Assembly: GCA_049965775.1 (NCBI GenBank) | Contig: JBMFVX010000011.1 | Coordinates: 1-39,319, forward strand | Length of the DNA stretch: 39,319 nucleotides | Direction: 5' to 3' | Source: JABEVB01 sp049965775 | GTDB taxonomy: Bacteria > Planctomycetota > Phycisphaerae > WQYP01 | In this document: positions 8,309 to 17,534 of the stretch, in pieces | Layout: each line of letters starts with the position of its first letter | Position numbering within the stretch: position 1 is the stretch's first letter | Notes under the pieces: model-generated | What the model was told of the DNA's origin: nothing | Databases searched by the model: none | What the model saw: the letters and a program-made list of their open reading frames with translations, nothing else | Program-made: the position numbers and the translations under genes

Positions 8309-11017
8309 TTGAAAGTTTCGCTGAAGATATCAGCGGTTGTTATAGCCGTGGGGGTCGTGGCTGGCACAACGTGCATTGGGCTAAAACCGAGTGCGGCATT
8401 GGGTAGCGATGCACCACAGGTAGAGCCAGCCGTGCGTACAGCGCGTGTGGTATCGCCTGCTTTTGAATGGGAGCATTGGGGTACACATGGCGCGATGTAT
8501 TGCCGCAATGGGCTTACACCAACGAAAATTAATCAGCAGGTTGATGCAATTTTAACCAGGTTAACTCTCGCGGAAAAAATTCGGCTGCTTTCGGGCGCAG
8601 GTTTTATGCGTACGCGACCCATTCGAGTATTGGGGATACCAGCGTTAAAAATGAGCAATGCCTCGGTCGGCGTTGGCACGTGGGGCCCGGCAACGGCCTT
8701 CCCGGCGTCGGAAGCTCTGGCATCGAGTTGGGACCCAGCACTTGCCAGAGAAGAAGGGAGCGCTATTGGCCAGGAATGTCGGCGATGGGGTGTAAATATC
8801 GTCTTAGGCCCAGGAATGGACATTGTTCGGGTGCCGCAGGGGGGACGAAATTTTGAATACGTCGGAGAGGATCCGGTATTGGCTACGGCCATGGTTGTGC
8901 CCTGGATTCGCGGAGTGCAATCACAGGGGGTTGCCGCATGCGCCAAGCACTACGCCGGCAACGAGCAGGAATATGATCGTTTCACCCTTGACTGCAAGAT
9001 CAGCCGACGAGCGATGGAAGAAATTTATCTACCCCCGTTTAAGGCTGCGGTAGAGAAGGGCGGCGTATGGACTTTTATGGCCGCGTTTAATCGGGTTAAC
9101 GGGGTCTGGTCGGCCCAAAATCCATTTCTGCTAACACAAATGTTGCGGCAGCATTGGAACTTTCCAGGAATTGTGATGTCGGATTGGGGTGCAACGCATT
9201 CAACTCTGCGGTCACTCGTCGGCGGGCTGGACTTGGAAATGCCAGATGGTGAATACTTAAGCTATCATAAAGTGAAGCCCTTAATCAACCGACAGCTTTT
9301 ACCGGTATCGGTAATTGATGATCATGTGCGGCGACTGCTGCGTATGATGATTGCCATGGGCTTTATGCAACCGTATCCGCATTTCACGGCTTCGCAGCGA
9401 GCAGCTCTTAAGGCGCACGATTCGGCAGTGGCGCTACAAGTTGCTGCCGAGGGAACCGTGCTGCTGAAAAACAGCCGTCATCTCCTGCCGTTTGGGTTGA
9501 ACAAGCCACTAAAGATAGCGATCGTTGGGCCGATGGCCTGGCCTGCGGCAACGGGCGGTGGCGGTAGTTCTTACACCACGCCCAATGTTGTTCCGGTAAG
9601 TATGGTGCGGGCAATGCAAAAGGCGGGTGGCCGCAAGATGAAGATTTTATGGATTCCTTATCCGCGCAGCCGCTATGCTTATTTGGGGCAAGGTGCGGCG
9701 GTTAACGCACGGGGGCAACGGGGTTTTAAAGCGGAGTATTTTAACAATGCCAATTTGAAAGGAAAGCCCACGCTGGTGCGAAGAGATCGGTGCATAAAGT
9801 TTTACTGGCCATTTAATTCGCTTCCTCGCGAGATTATTAATCCGGTATTTTCAATCCGGTGGACAGGAAAGATTACGCCCAAGGCAAGCGGAAATTATCC
9901 GATCGTATGCGGCACGGAGGCAGACCCATTTAATAAGCGCAGCCAACAGAAGGCAGTAGTTTATCTCAACGGCAAGCCCATCTTATCGCAAGCTTCAAAC
10001 CCCTGGCCCGGTATGGTTGTAGAGCATTTACAGGCGGCGCACACATACGCTCTTCGCATAGATGTGACTGGAGTACGGTCATATCCGCGCAATGAACATC
10101 TTCGGTACATGCCTTGGGTGGGATTTGGCTATGGCCCGCTGGCGACAACCACGCTCTCGGCTGCGCAAAAAGTTGAACTAAAATCAGCGGATGCGGTTGT
10201 GGCCTGCATGGGATTTGGCCGGAGGCATGAGTTTGAAGGCAGTGATCGCACTTGGAAGCTGCCGGGCGATCAGAACTCTTATTTAAGCGAGGTAGCGGGG
10301 ATCAATCCGCATACGGTGGCAGTGATTTATGCCGGTGGCGGTATTGATATGCAATCATGGATACATAAGGTGGCGGGGCTGGTGTATGCCTGGTATCCAG
10401 GCGAAAACGGCAATTTGGCCGTTGCTCGCATTTTATTTGGACAGATTAATCCGAGCGGCCGCCTGCCCTGCACATTTGCGCTCAAGGCCTCTGATGAGCC
10501 TGCCTTTGGCCGGTATCCGCTCGACCCTGGGAGTTCCAAGGCACGGCCGACGGCGACGTTTGCGGAGGGCATTTATGTGGGCTATCGCTGGTATGATAAA
10601 CACGATATTCAACCACTTTTTTGTTTTGGCCAGGGGCTGTCGTATACGCACTTTGCATTTGGAAAACCGCAGGTCAGCAGCAAGGGGCATGGTGTTAATC
10701 GTGTGATTACGGTTCGTATAACGGTAACGAATACCGGATTGCGGGCGGGAGCGGAGGTTGTACAATTGTATGTGCATCCTTTGGTAGATCGGGCGGATCG
10801 GAGTGTGCAGCAATTGCGAGGCTTTAAGCGCGTTATGTTAAGCCCGGGCCAAAGTAAAATTGTCGCGATCCGATTGACCTGGCGCGATTTTGCATACTAT
10901 GACGAGCATACAAAGAATTGGCGGGTGCCGGTAGGTGCTTATGAACTGGGCGTAGGCGATAGCAGCCGCGATGAGCCGGCTGTGCTGCAAGTGCATTGGG
11001 GTGCGGTGGAGCAGTAA
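8309..11017 (+). CDS. Secreted GH3 beta-glucosidase-type hydrolase with PA14 insert
   Basis: A 902-residue glycoside hydrolase of family 3 that would remove terminal beta-linked sugars from oligosaccharides. The start is TTG at 8309, with GGAGG six bases upstream. A signal peptide covers roughly residues 1-33 (KISAVVIAVGVVAGTTCIGL), so it is exported. The (beta/alpha)8 domain contains FPASEALASSWDPALAREEG, the substrate-binding KHYAGNEQE, and the nucleophile Asp292 in GIVMSDWGAT. The second domain starts near VALQVAAEGTVLLKN and is split by a PA14 module at about residues 472-610 (GFKAEYFNNANLKG). A fibronectin-III-like domain ends the protein (VQLYVHPLVDRADRSVQQLRGFKRV). PA14-bearing GH3 enzymes often act on short beta-glucans; the exact substrate is unknown. 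It precedes an Opp-type transporter. Confidence 0.92.
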   Translation: MKVSLKISAVVIAVGVVAGTTCIGLKPSAALGSDAPQVEPAVRTARVVSPAFEWEHWGTHGAMYCRNGLTPTKINQQVDAILTRLTLAEKIRLLSGAGFMRTRPIRVLGIPALKMSNASVGVGTWGPATAFPASEALASSWDPALAREEGSAIGQECRRWGVNIVLGPGMDIVRVPQGGRNFEYVGEDPVLATAMVVPWIRGVQSQGVAACAKHYAGNEQEYDRFTLDCKISRRAMEEIYLPPFKAAVEKGGVWTFMAAFNRVNGVWSAQNPFLLTQMLRQHWNFPGIVMSDWGATHSTLRSLVGGLDLEMPDGEYLSYHKVKPLINRQLLPVSVIDDHVRRLLRMMIAMGFMQPYPHFTASQRAALKAHDSAVALQVAAEGTVLLKNSRHLLPFGLNKPLKIAIVGPMAWPAATGGGGSSYTTPNVVPVSMVRAMQKAGGRKMKILWIPYPRSRYAYLGQGAAVNARGQRGFKAEYFNNANLKGKPTLVRRDRCIKFYWPFNSLPREIINPVFSIRWTGKITPKASGNYPIVCGTEADPFNKRSQQKAVVYLNGKPILSQASNPWPGMVVEHLQAAHTYALRIDVTGVRSYPRNEHLRYMPWVGFGYGPLATTTLSAAQKVELKSADAVVACMGFGRRHEFEGSDRTWKLPGDQNSYLSEVAGINPHTVAVIYAGGGIDMQSWIHKVAGLVYAWYPGENGNLAVARILFGQINPSGRLPCTFALKASDEPAFGRYPLDPGSSKARPTATFAEGIYVGYRWYDKHDIQPLFCFGQGLSYTHFAFGKPQVSSKGHGVNRVITVRITVTNTGLRAGAEVVQLYVHPLVDRADRSVQQLRGFKRVMLSPGQSKIVAIRLTWRDFAYYDEHTKNWRVPVGAYELGVGDSSRDEPAVLQVHWGAVEQ

Positions 11018-11134
11018 TTACGATTTGTTGGTGAGGCGGAAAGGTGCCTGATCTTACGCCATGGTGTGTTCAGGAGAAGCGAGCAGGAGCGGCAGCGTAT
11101 CTGCCTGATTTGTAGGCGAGAGAGAACACCAGTC

Positions 11135-11155
11135 GCCTCGCTTGCCAAGCGAGGC
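11135..11155. other. Perfect 9-bp hairpin between GH3 and the transporter operon
   Basis: GCCTCGCTT at 11135-11143 and AAGCGAGGC at 11147-11155 form a perfect 9-bp stem around the loop GCC. It is not followed by a T run, so it is not a standard intrinsic terminator. It lies 22 bases before the preferred ATG of the first permease and could act as an mRNA stability or translation element. Function is inferred only from position. Confidence 0.6.
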
Positions 11156-11177
11156 ATCAGCGTCTAACTTTGTGTCA

Positions 11178-12131
11178 ATGAGTGCTGCCGCTTCGACAAT
11201 ACCTGTACCAGCTAGACCGCGATCACGATCGCAATCGCCGTGGTTGCGTGCCGCACGACGTTTTGTGGACCATCGGGGCGCGGTGGCGGCCCTGTCGTTG
11301 ATAATTATCATTGCTTTATTTTGTTATTGTTCATTGCCTTGGTCGCTAAAGCATTACAATTCGCAGCATCTTACCCATGCGCTAACGGCGCCATCGTGGC
11401 GACACTGGTTTGGAACGGACCGCTTGGGACGAGACCTCTTGGCACGGTTTGCCTTTGGCGGAGCTATATCGCTGACCTTAGGGTTTTCGGCTGCGCTGAT
11501 ATCGGTGGTCATCGGTGTGAGTGTTGGGTTGCTGGCCGGATACGCCGGTGGTCGTACCGATGCACTTTTGATGCGTGCGGTGGATGTACTCTATGGATTG
11601 CCCTACATTTTGGTGGTGATTTTATTACGGGTTGCTGTGGTTGGCAGATTAACCAACTGGCTGGCTGCCATACGATGCCCCGATTCTTCCGGGGTGGCCA
11701 GCGTGCTGGTGCTTCTGGTGGGCATTGGCGGCGTAAGTTGGCTGACCATGGCCCGCGTCATTCGGGCGCAGGTCATGAGCTTGCGCGATCAGCCGTTTGT
11801 TGAAGCTGCCCGGGCGGCTGGTTTGGCACCGGCCCGCATTATGGTCCGTCATCTATTCCCGAACTTGGTGGGGGTGGTGGTGGTTTATGCTACATTGATT
11901 GTGCCCGGTGCAATCTTGGCGGAATCGGCGTTAAGCTTTTTAGGCCTTGGCGTGCAGCCGCCAGTACCCACTTGGGGAAGTTTGGCATCAGCCGGGGAGC
12001 ATGCTATCAATCCAATTCATATTCGGTGGTGGTTGATCGTATGGCCGTGCGCCGGCCTGAGCATTGCGTTGCTGTGCTTGTATGTGGTAGGTGACGCGGT
12101 GCGCGATGCATTAGACCCCCGCAGCAGGTAA
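11178..12131 (+). CDS. Opp/Dpp-type ABC transporter permease, C-type (first copy)
   Basis: A 317-residue inner-membrane subunit of a binding-protein-dependent transporter of the peptide/nickel/oligosaccharide (PepT) class. After a Ser/Pro/Arg-rich cytoplasmic start, one helix (AALSLIIIIALFCY) leads to the periplasmic HWFGTDRLGRDLLAR signature of C-type permeases, then five more helices. The EAA loop that docks the ATPase reads EAARAAGLAPARIMVRHLFPN, and the ending GLGVQPPVPTWGSL ... DAVRDALDPRSR is typical. The start is uncertain: ATG at 11178 and an upstream TTG at 11142 both lack a strong ribosome site. A second, longer C-type permease lies at 15160, so this gene may replace or supplement it. 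Confidence 0.88.
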   Translation: MSAAASTIPVPARPRSRSQSPWLRAARRFVDHRGAVAALSLIIIIALFCYCSLPWSLKHYNSQHLTHALTAPSWRHWFGTDRLGRDLLARFAFGGAISLTLGFSAALISVVIGVSVGLLAGYAGGRTDALLMRAVDVLYGLPYILVVILLRVAVVGRLTNWLAAIRCPDSSGVASVLVLLVGIGGVSWLTMARVIRAQVMSLRDQPFVEAARAAGLAPARIMVRHLFPNLVGVVVVYATLIVPGAILAESALSFLGLGVQPPVPTWGSLASAGEHAINPIHIRWWLIVWPCAGLSIALLCLYVVGDAVRDALDPRSR

Positions 12132-12214
12132 CATATTTGACGATGCCGTCATTTAGGCAAATGTGGTCGCATGTGAGCAGGAGATTGCGTTATGAAAAGT
12201 CCGCAGGAGACTCA

Positions 12215-14122
12215 ATGAACAACCGCTTTGGCGTAAAAGATTTGTTTTATGTTCTTCTGCTCTTGGCGCTCTTGGGAGCCGTTCTGCTGGAAGTAGGGCA
12301 ATCAGCCTATCAGGGGCGTCAGATCATAGCCTTACAGGGAGATATTCAACGCTTAAACGATATGCAACTCCGACAGCTCTATGTGCTCAAACGCATTGAA
12401 ACTTCGCTGACATTTATGCCAAACCGATTGAGCAGCACAGATGTTAAACCTGGGATAGGTGGGGCTGTTGCAAAAGGCGTGGAGGGTAAACAAAGCGCCA
12501 AGCCCCTTCGAGAGACTCTGCCAGATGGATCGCGTTATGTGTATTATCCCAACCCGCCTCTGTCATCCCATAACCCATTTAATCGGCCTGATTATGCCCA
12601 AGGCGATTGGCTGGTACAGAATCTGGGGCAAGACCCGTCAACGCTCTCACCCTATGTACCTCAAGGCGAGATGGCGTACATTGTGCAGGCGTATGTTCTT
12701 GAGACGCTGCTGATTCAAAGCTCAGTCACATTGCAATGGGAACCATGGCTTGCCCAGAGCTATCGCGTGGCGAAAAATGGGCTGAAGATATGGGTGACAC
12801 TTCGCCCCAATATAACCTTCAGTGATGGCGTCCCGCTGACGAGCAAGGATGTTGTATTCAGTTTTAATACACTCATGAATCCCAAAATAGACGATGCGCC
12901 CACGCGGTCGTCGTATACCGATTTTGAGTCATGCAGAGCCATTAATTCACGTGAGGTGGTCTTTACCCTGCGCCATCCCTATTTTCAGGCCTTGGCGAAC
13001 TTAGGATCTTTGCAGATTATTCCGGAGCACGTTTATAAGTTTAAGCATGCAAAGGAGTTTAATAATCAGCCGCCGGGCCGATTGATCGGCAGCGGGCCTT
13101 ATGTACTCAAAAGCTGGCAGCGCGGGCAGCAGTTGACACTTGTGCGCAATCCCCGTTATTGGGGGCCGGCGCCGACATTTAACCGTATTGTCTATCGGTT
13201 TATTGAAAGTCCGCAGGCTGCAATGCAGGATTATCTCAAGGGATCGCTAGATACCGTAAGTCCCAGGGCGGCGCAGTACGCACGGTTTACCAAAAACACG
13301 CAGTTTGTGAAGCAAAATATCTATTATGACTACCACACACCATCGGATGGCTATCAGTATATATGCTGGAATTTGCGACTGTCGATGTTTCATGACCGCG
13401 CGACGCGAACTGCGCTGGCCATGCTGGTGAACCGTACCGCCATCATCAATTCTTTTCTGCATGGGTTGGCCGTGCCCATTAACGGACCGTTTAGCGTTTT
13501 TTCTCCGCAGAACAATAAGCATGTTAAACCTATCGCTTACAGCGTGACCGGGGCAAAAGCCCTGTTGCGCAAGGCGGGTTGGGTGAAAAACTCCAATGGC
13601 ATCTTGGAGCGAGACGGCATACCTTTCGAGTTCACTCTAACCATTCCGAGCGGTGCGACAACGCTTGCTCAGATCGCCGGATATATTCAACATCAGTACG
13701 CCCGTGTTGGAATTCAGGTAAATATCAGTCCGATGCAGTTTGAGGTAATGCTCAAGCGAATAGACAGCCGGTCATTTCAAGCGTATTGCCTGGCGTGGAC
13801 CGGTTCTATTGAGCAGGACCCCTATCAAATATGGGATTCGGCCAGCATTGCAGACCAGGGCAGCAATACCGGTGGTTATAGCAATCCAGAGGTGGATAAA
13901 TTAATTTCCGAAGCCCGATCCAACCTTAACACGACGAGCCGGATGCACCAGTGGCATCAAATACAAGCTATCATATATCACGATCAGCCTTATCTGTTTC
14001 TATTTCAGCAATATGACTTGATGTTTATTAACCATCGCTTTCGGAACACCAAACCTTATGGATACTATGGCATAAACACCGGCGACTGGTATGTGCCGCT
14101 GGCGTTACAGAAGTATCACTGA
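12215..14122 (+). CDS. Membrane-anchored Opp/Dpp-type substrate-binding protein (SBP family 5)
   Basis: A 635-residue extracytoplasmic solute-binding protein. Instead of a lipoprotein signal it has one N-terminal helix (residues about 10-30, YVLLLLALLGAVLLEV) followed by a predicted coiled coil (about 38-75, ALQGDIQRLNDMQLRQL), so it is probably tethered rather than free. The SBP_bac_5 domain follows, with EPWLAQSYRVAKNGLKIWVT, FSDGVPLTSKDVVFSFNTLM, IGSGPYVLKSWQRGQQLTLV and RNPRYWG. The ATG at 12215 was chosen for AGGAGA at 12205-12210; an in-frame ATG-like start at 12137 would add 26 residues that look non-coding. It lies inside the operon between two permease genes. The ligand could be peptides or oligosaccharides; the neighbouring GH3 enzyme favours sugars, which is inference. 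Confidence 0.88.
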   Translation: MNNRFGVKDLFYVLLLLALLGAVLLEVGQSAYQGRQIIALQGDIQRLNDMQLRQLYVLKRIETSLTFMPNRLSSTDVKPGIGGAVAKGVEGKQSAKPLRETLPDGSRYVYYPNPPLSSHNPFNRPDYAQGDWLVQNLGQDPSTLSPYVPQGEMAYIVQAYVLETLLIQSSVTLQWEPWLAQSYRVAKNGLKIWVTLRPNITFSDGVPLTSKDVVFSFNTLMNPKIDDAPTRSSYTDFESCRAINSREVVFTLRHPYFQALANLGSLQIIPEHVYKFKHAKEFNNQPPGRLIGSGPYVLKSWQRGQQLTLVRNPRYWGPAPTFNRIVYRFIESPQAAMQDYLKGSLDTVSPRAAQYARFTKNTQFVKQNIYYDYHTPSDGYQYICWNLRLSMFHDRATRTALAMLVNRTAIINSFLHGLAVPINGPFSVFSPQNNKHVKPIAYSVTGAKALLRKAGWVKNSNGILERDGIPFEFTLTIPSGATTLAQIAGYIQHQYARVGIQVNISPMQFEVMLKRIDSRSFQAYCLAWTGSIEQDPYQIWDSASIADQGSNTGGYSNPEVDKLISEARSNLNTTSRMHQWHQIQAIIYHDQPYLFLFQQYDLMFINHRFRNTKPYGYYGINTGDWYVPLALQKYH

Positions 14123-14156
14123 ACGTTATCACCGGCAGGCCTGATAGGATCAGCCA

Positions 14157-15167
14157 ATGCTCAATTACATAATCCGCCGCCTGCTCCTGATGATTCCGAC
14201 ATTGTTTATCATGTCATTTATGCTTTTTGCTATCGTTCGCTTTGCACCTGGTCTGGCGCATCCGGGTGGCGGCGGAACGACCGGTAAATTAAATTCACGC
14301 CAGGCTCAGAAGGAACAAGAGCTTGAGATAAAGCGACGGCTGCATTTGGTGGATCGCTTTGGCCATCCGATCAGTCTGCCGATGCAATATTGGATTTGGG
14401 TGCGAGACATTGCCGAAGGGCATTTTGGGATTTCTTACCAATACGATGAGCCGGTACTGACGCTAATCGAGCAACGGCTGCCGGTGACAATTACCTTGAA
14501 TTTAATCGCCACCGCCATTATCTACATCATTGCCGTGCCAGGCGGGATGCTTGCGGCGGTGCAGCGGGGCAGGTGGTTTGATCGCGGCTTTGGCTTTGTG
14601 ACATTGGCACTTTATTCATTGCCCTCAATCTGGGTCGGGTCCATGCTGCTGGGCTTTTTGGCCAATCCACAATTTTTGGATTGGTTTCCGGCGGCGGGTA
14701 TTCATACTACCGATACCTCGCACATGACCTATTTTCAGTATTTAGGGGACTTTTGTTACCATATCACTCTACCGTTGATTTGCTATGTGTATGGTGGTTT
14801 TGCGGTACTCTCCAAGCAGGTCCGGGCGGCGATGCTCGAGAATATGCGGCAAGATTATGTCCGCACGGCCCGAGCAAAAGGCGTAGGCAACTGGGCGCTG
14901 GTTGTTCGGCATGTGTTTCGCAATAGCTTGCTGCCTCTCATTACAATTTCGGCGGGGGTTTTACCGGGCTTGCTGGCGGGTTCGGTGATTGTTGAGCAGA
15001 TATTTTCGATTCGCGGCATGGGTGCCTTGGCGTATAAAGCGACATTTGGGCACGATTTGCCTGTGTTGCAAATGGTAGGATTGGTTGGCGGCATCATCGG
15101 CCTGCTGGCAGACCTGATTACCGATTTATGCTATGCGGTGGCGGATCCGAGGGTTTCGTATGAATAG
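14157..15167 (+). CDS. Opp/Dpp-type ABC transporter permease, B-type
   Basis: A 336-residue inner-membrane permease of the DppB/OppB/YejB group. It opens with the family-typical MLNYIIRRLLLMIPTLFIMS helix, then a periplasmic region carrying QEKELEIKRRLHLVDRFGHP-like spacing and HFGISYQYDEPVL, followed by five helices. The EAA-type loop is VRTARAKGVGNWALVVRHVFRN and the ending GALAYKATFGHDLPVLQMVG is characteristic. It starts 34 bases after the binding-protein gene, and its last codons overlap the next gene by 8 bases, which supports operon translation. Confidence 0.92.
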   Translation: MLNYIIRRLLLMIPTLFIMSFMLFAIVRFAPGLAHPGGGGTTGKLNSRQAQKEQELEIKRRLHLVDRFGHPISLPMQYWIWVRDIAEGHFGISYQYDEPVLTLIEQRLPVTITLNLIATAIIYIIAVPGGMLAAVQRGRWFDRGFGFVTLALYSLPSIWVGSMLLGFLANPQFLDWFPAAGIHTTDTSHMTYFQYLGDFCYHITLPLICYVYGGFAVLSKQVRAAMLENMRQDYVRTARAKGVGNWALVVRHVFRNSLLPLITISAGVLPGLLAGSVIVEQIFSIRGMGALAYKATFGHDLPVLQMVGLVGGIIGLLADLITDLCYAVADPRVSYE

Positions 15168-16413
15168 CCTGAACCCATCGCTGCTATCAGACACAAGTGG
15201 GCAAAGGCTTTTAAGCCAACGTCCACGCTCATACTGGGACAAAGTACTGGCCTCGGTGGTGCGACCATGGGCGGTTAAGGTTTCGGTTGCCTATCTTATG
15301 GCTCTGTCGTTACTTGCGGTTCTCATACCGTTTATCGCCAACTCACGACCCTACACCGTTGTTGTATCGGCGCACGATTCAATGCCTGCCAAGCGGCTGT
15401 ATCCTTTGTTTCGTTCGCTTACGCGTTTAGATTTGATAGTGCTGGTATGGGCCGGAGCTGTGGTCTGGTGCTTGCTGCACCAGTGGCTTACGCGTACGGA
15501 GGCGGACCTTGTGCGACGCCGCGCGCGGCGCTGGCGGGTCATGATTTTGGCTGCTTTAGCTGCGATCGCTTTGACAACGCTGATCAGCATTTTCCGACAT
15601 AATGTGCTGGACGTGACAAACTATAAGCGTCTTGTAGCGGCGGGCAAGGCCCATGGAGCTATATTTGCGCCCATTGACTGGGGCTATGCCGATATGGAGC
15701 CGCTGAGCCGCGACTTAATTAACAAAATGCCGATGCCGGGCCATCCACTTGGCACGGACGGGCAGGGGCGGGATGTGCTGGCGCGGCTGCTATGGTCGGC
15801 ACGGGTGGCGATGAGCGTGGGTTTTGTGAGCCAGATTATTGCATTGGTGATCGGGGTTGCGTGGGGAGCCATAGATGGATATTTCTCCGGAATTGTTGAC
15901 TTGTTGGGCATGCGATTTGTTGAGGCGGTGGAAGCGATTCCGACGCTCATATTGATTCTTATTTTTGTAGCAACGTTTGGCCGCAACATCATGGCGATTA
16001 TGGTGATTTTGGGAGTAACGGGCTGGACCGGTTATGCCCGTTTTGTGCGGGCAGAGTTTCTGCGGTTGCGGAGCTTGGATTATGTGGCGGCAGCAAAGGC
16101 GGCGGGCCTGCCGCTATGGAGAGTGTTGTTTAGGTACATGCTCCCCAATGGCATAACGCCGGTACTGGTTTCTGCGAGCTTTGGCTTTGCCGGGGCGGTT
16201 ACAATAGAATCGGGGCTGAGTTTTTTGGGCGTCGGTGTAAGACCGCCCACAGCATCATGGGGGCAAATGCTTAATGAAGCGGGCAACCCCGCGACAGTGT
16301 TTCGCTGGTGGGAGGCGATTGGGCCAGGATTGGCTATTTTTCTTACCGTGATGGCGTTTAACGTAATCGGTCAGGCGCTGCGCGACGCTATTGACCCGCA
16401 TGGAGAAGCCTGA
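15160..16413 (+). CDS. Opp/Dpp-type ABC transporter permease, C-type, long (YejE-like)
   Basis: A 417-residue permease, much longer than the usual 280-300 residues. The additional N-terminal part has two or three hydrophobic segments (VAYLMALSLLAVLIPFIANS, LIVLVWAGAVVWCLLHQWL, ILAALAAIALTTLI) before the canonical core, an arrangement reminiscent of YejE of the Yej microcin/peptide transporter. The core begins at GHPLGTDGQGRDVLARLLWS, has the EAA loop YVAAAKAAGLPLWRVLFRYM and ends in VIGQALRDAIDPHGEA. The ATG at 15160 overlaps the B-type permease by 8 bases; its stop overlaps the next start by one base (TGATG). Together with the gene at 11178 it gives this operon two C-type subunits. Confidence 0.9.
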   Translation: MNSLNPSLLSDTSGQRLLSQRPRSYWDKVLASVVRPWAVKVSVAYLMALSLLAVLIPFIANSRPYTVVVSAHDSMPAKRLYPLFRSLTRLDLIVLVWAGAVVWCLLHQWLTRTEADLVRRRARRWRVMILAALAAIALTTLISIFRHNVLDVTNYKRLVAAGKAHGAIFAPIDWGYADMEPLSRDLINKMPMPGHPLGTDGQGRDVLARLLWSARVAMSVGFVSQIIALVIGVAWGAIDGYFSGIVDLLGMRFVEAVEAIPTLILILIFVATFGRNIMAIMVILGVTGWTGYARFVRAEFLRLRSLDYVAAAKAAGLPLWRVLFRYMLPNGITPVLVSASFGFAGAVTIESGLSFLGVGVRPPTASWGQMLNEAGNPATVFRWWEAIGPGLAIFLTVMAFNVIGQALRDAIDPHGEA

Positions 16414-17516
16414 TGGATATGAAGCAAACCGCAGCGGCAGCAACGGCGGCGGCATCCGAGCCATGGCTAAGCGTGGAAGATCTGCATACGGAGTTTCGCG
16501 GCGGGCGCGGATCGAACTCGGTGGTGCGTGCCGCCGATGGCGTGTCATTTTCGGTTTATGGCGGGCAGATGATGGCGCTTGTGGGCGAATCAGGCTGTGG
16601 CAAGAGCGCGACGGCAATGTCGGTTTTGCGGCTTATTCCCTCACCGCCGGGCCACATAACAAGCGGGCGGATTCTGTACAAAGGCCGCGATTTGCTGACG
16701 CTTAGCGAAAAGCAGATGCGCCAAGTTCGCGGTGGGCAGATCGCCATGATCTTTCAGGAGCCTATGACCAGCCTCAACCCGGTATTCACCATAGGAGATC
16801 AGATAACCGAGGCGATTTTGCTGCACCAACAGGTGGGAATGTCGGAGGCTATGGACATTGCAGCCAATGCCATGGCGCGTGTAGGCATAGCGGACGCCAA
16901 ACGGCGCCTTGGCGAGTATCCACATCAGTTATCGGGTGGTATGAAACAGCGCGTGATGATTGCCATGGCACTGGCTTGCCAGCCGGCGGTGCTTATTGCC
17001 GATGAACCGACCACCGCGTTGGATGTAACGATTCAGGCGCAGATATTGGAACTGCTGCAAGAACTCAAAGAAAGCACCGGCATGGCGATTGTGCTTATTA
17101 CCCACGACTTGGGCATTGTTGCGGAAAACGCGGATACCGTGGCCATCATGTACGCCGGCAGAATTGTTGAATTTTCGGATGTTTACGAAATCTTTGACAA
17201 CCCACTACACCCCTATACGCAGGGACTGTTGAGCTGCGTACCTCGGTTGGGTCACGAGCACGAGCGGCTTGTTACCATACCCGGCAATGTGCCAGAGCCG
17301 CATACATGGAGCAATGGCTGCCGCTTTATGGATCGCTGCACCGTATGCAGCGAAAGCGAGAAGGCCTTATGCAATGCCGCTCTACCGGAGTTGCGGAAGG
17401 TTGCAGCGAATCATTGGGTGGCAAGCCATCATGCTGTAGGCTATGCCGCAGCAAGCACATCGCCGCCGGTCAGCAATTTTCGTCGGAAGGCTGCCGTGCC
17501 GGAACAGACAGTATAG
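16413..17516 (+). CDS. Opp/Dpp-type ABC transporter ATPase, D-type
   Basis: A 367-residue ATP-binding subunit located on the cytoplasmic face of the membrane. Visible motifs are Walker A GESGCGKS, Q-loop MIFQEPMTSLNPVFTI, ABC signature LSGGMKQR, Walker B VLIADEPTTALD and the H-loop THD in ITHDLGIVAENAD. The C-terminal oligopeptide-transporter extension (oligo_HPY) begins near NPLHPYTQGLLSC and carries a Cys-rich segment (GCRFMDRCTVCSESEKALC), which in relatives can bind an iron-sulfur cluster. It is translationally coupled to the upstream permease (TGATG) and is followed after 18 bases by the second ATPase, as in dppD-dppF pairs. Confidence 0.93.
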   Translation: MDMKQTAAAATAAASEPWLSVEDLHTEFRGGRGSNSVVRAADGVSFSVYGGQMMALVGESGCGKSATAMSVLRLIPSPPGHITSGRILYKGRDLLTLSEKQMRQVRGGQIAMIFQEPMTSLNPVFTIGDQITEAILLHQQVGMSEAMDIAANAMARVGIADAKRRLGEYPHQLSGGMKQRVMIAMALACQPAVLIADEPTTALDVTIQAQILELLQELKESTGMAIVLITHDLGIVAENADTVAIMYAGRIVEFSDVYEIFDNPLHPYTQGLLSCVPRLGHEHERLVTIPGNVPEPHTWSNGCRFMDRCTVCSESEKALCNAALPELRKVAANHWVASHHAVGYAAASTSPPVSNFRRKAAVPEQTV

Positions 17517-17534
17517 GCAATTGCAAGGATTATT

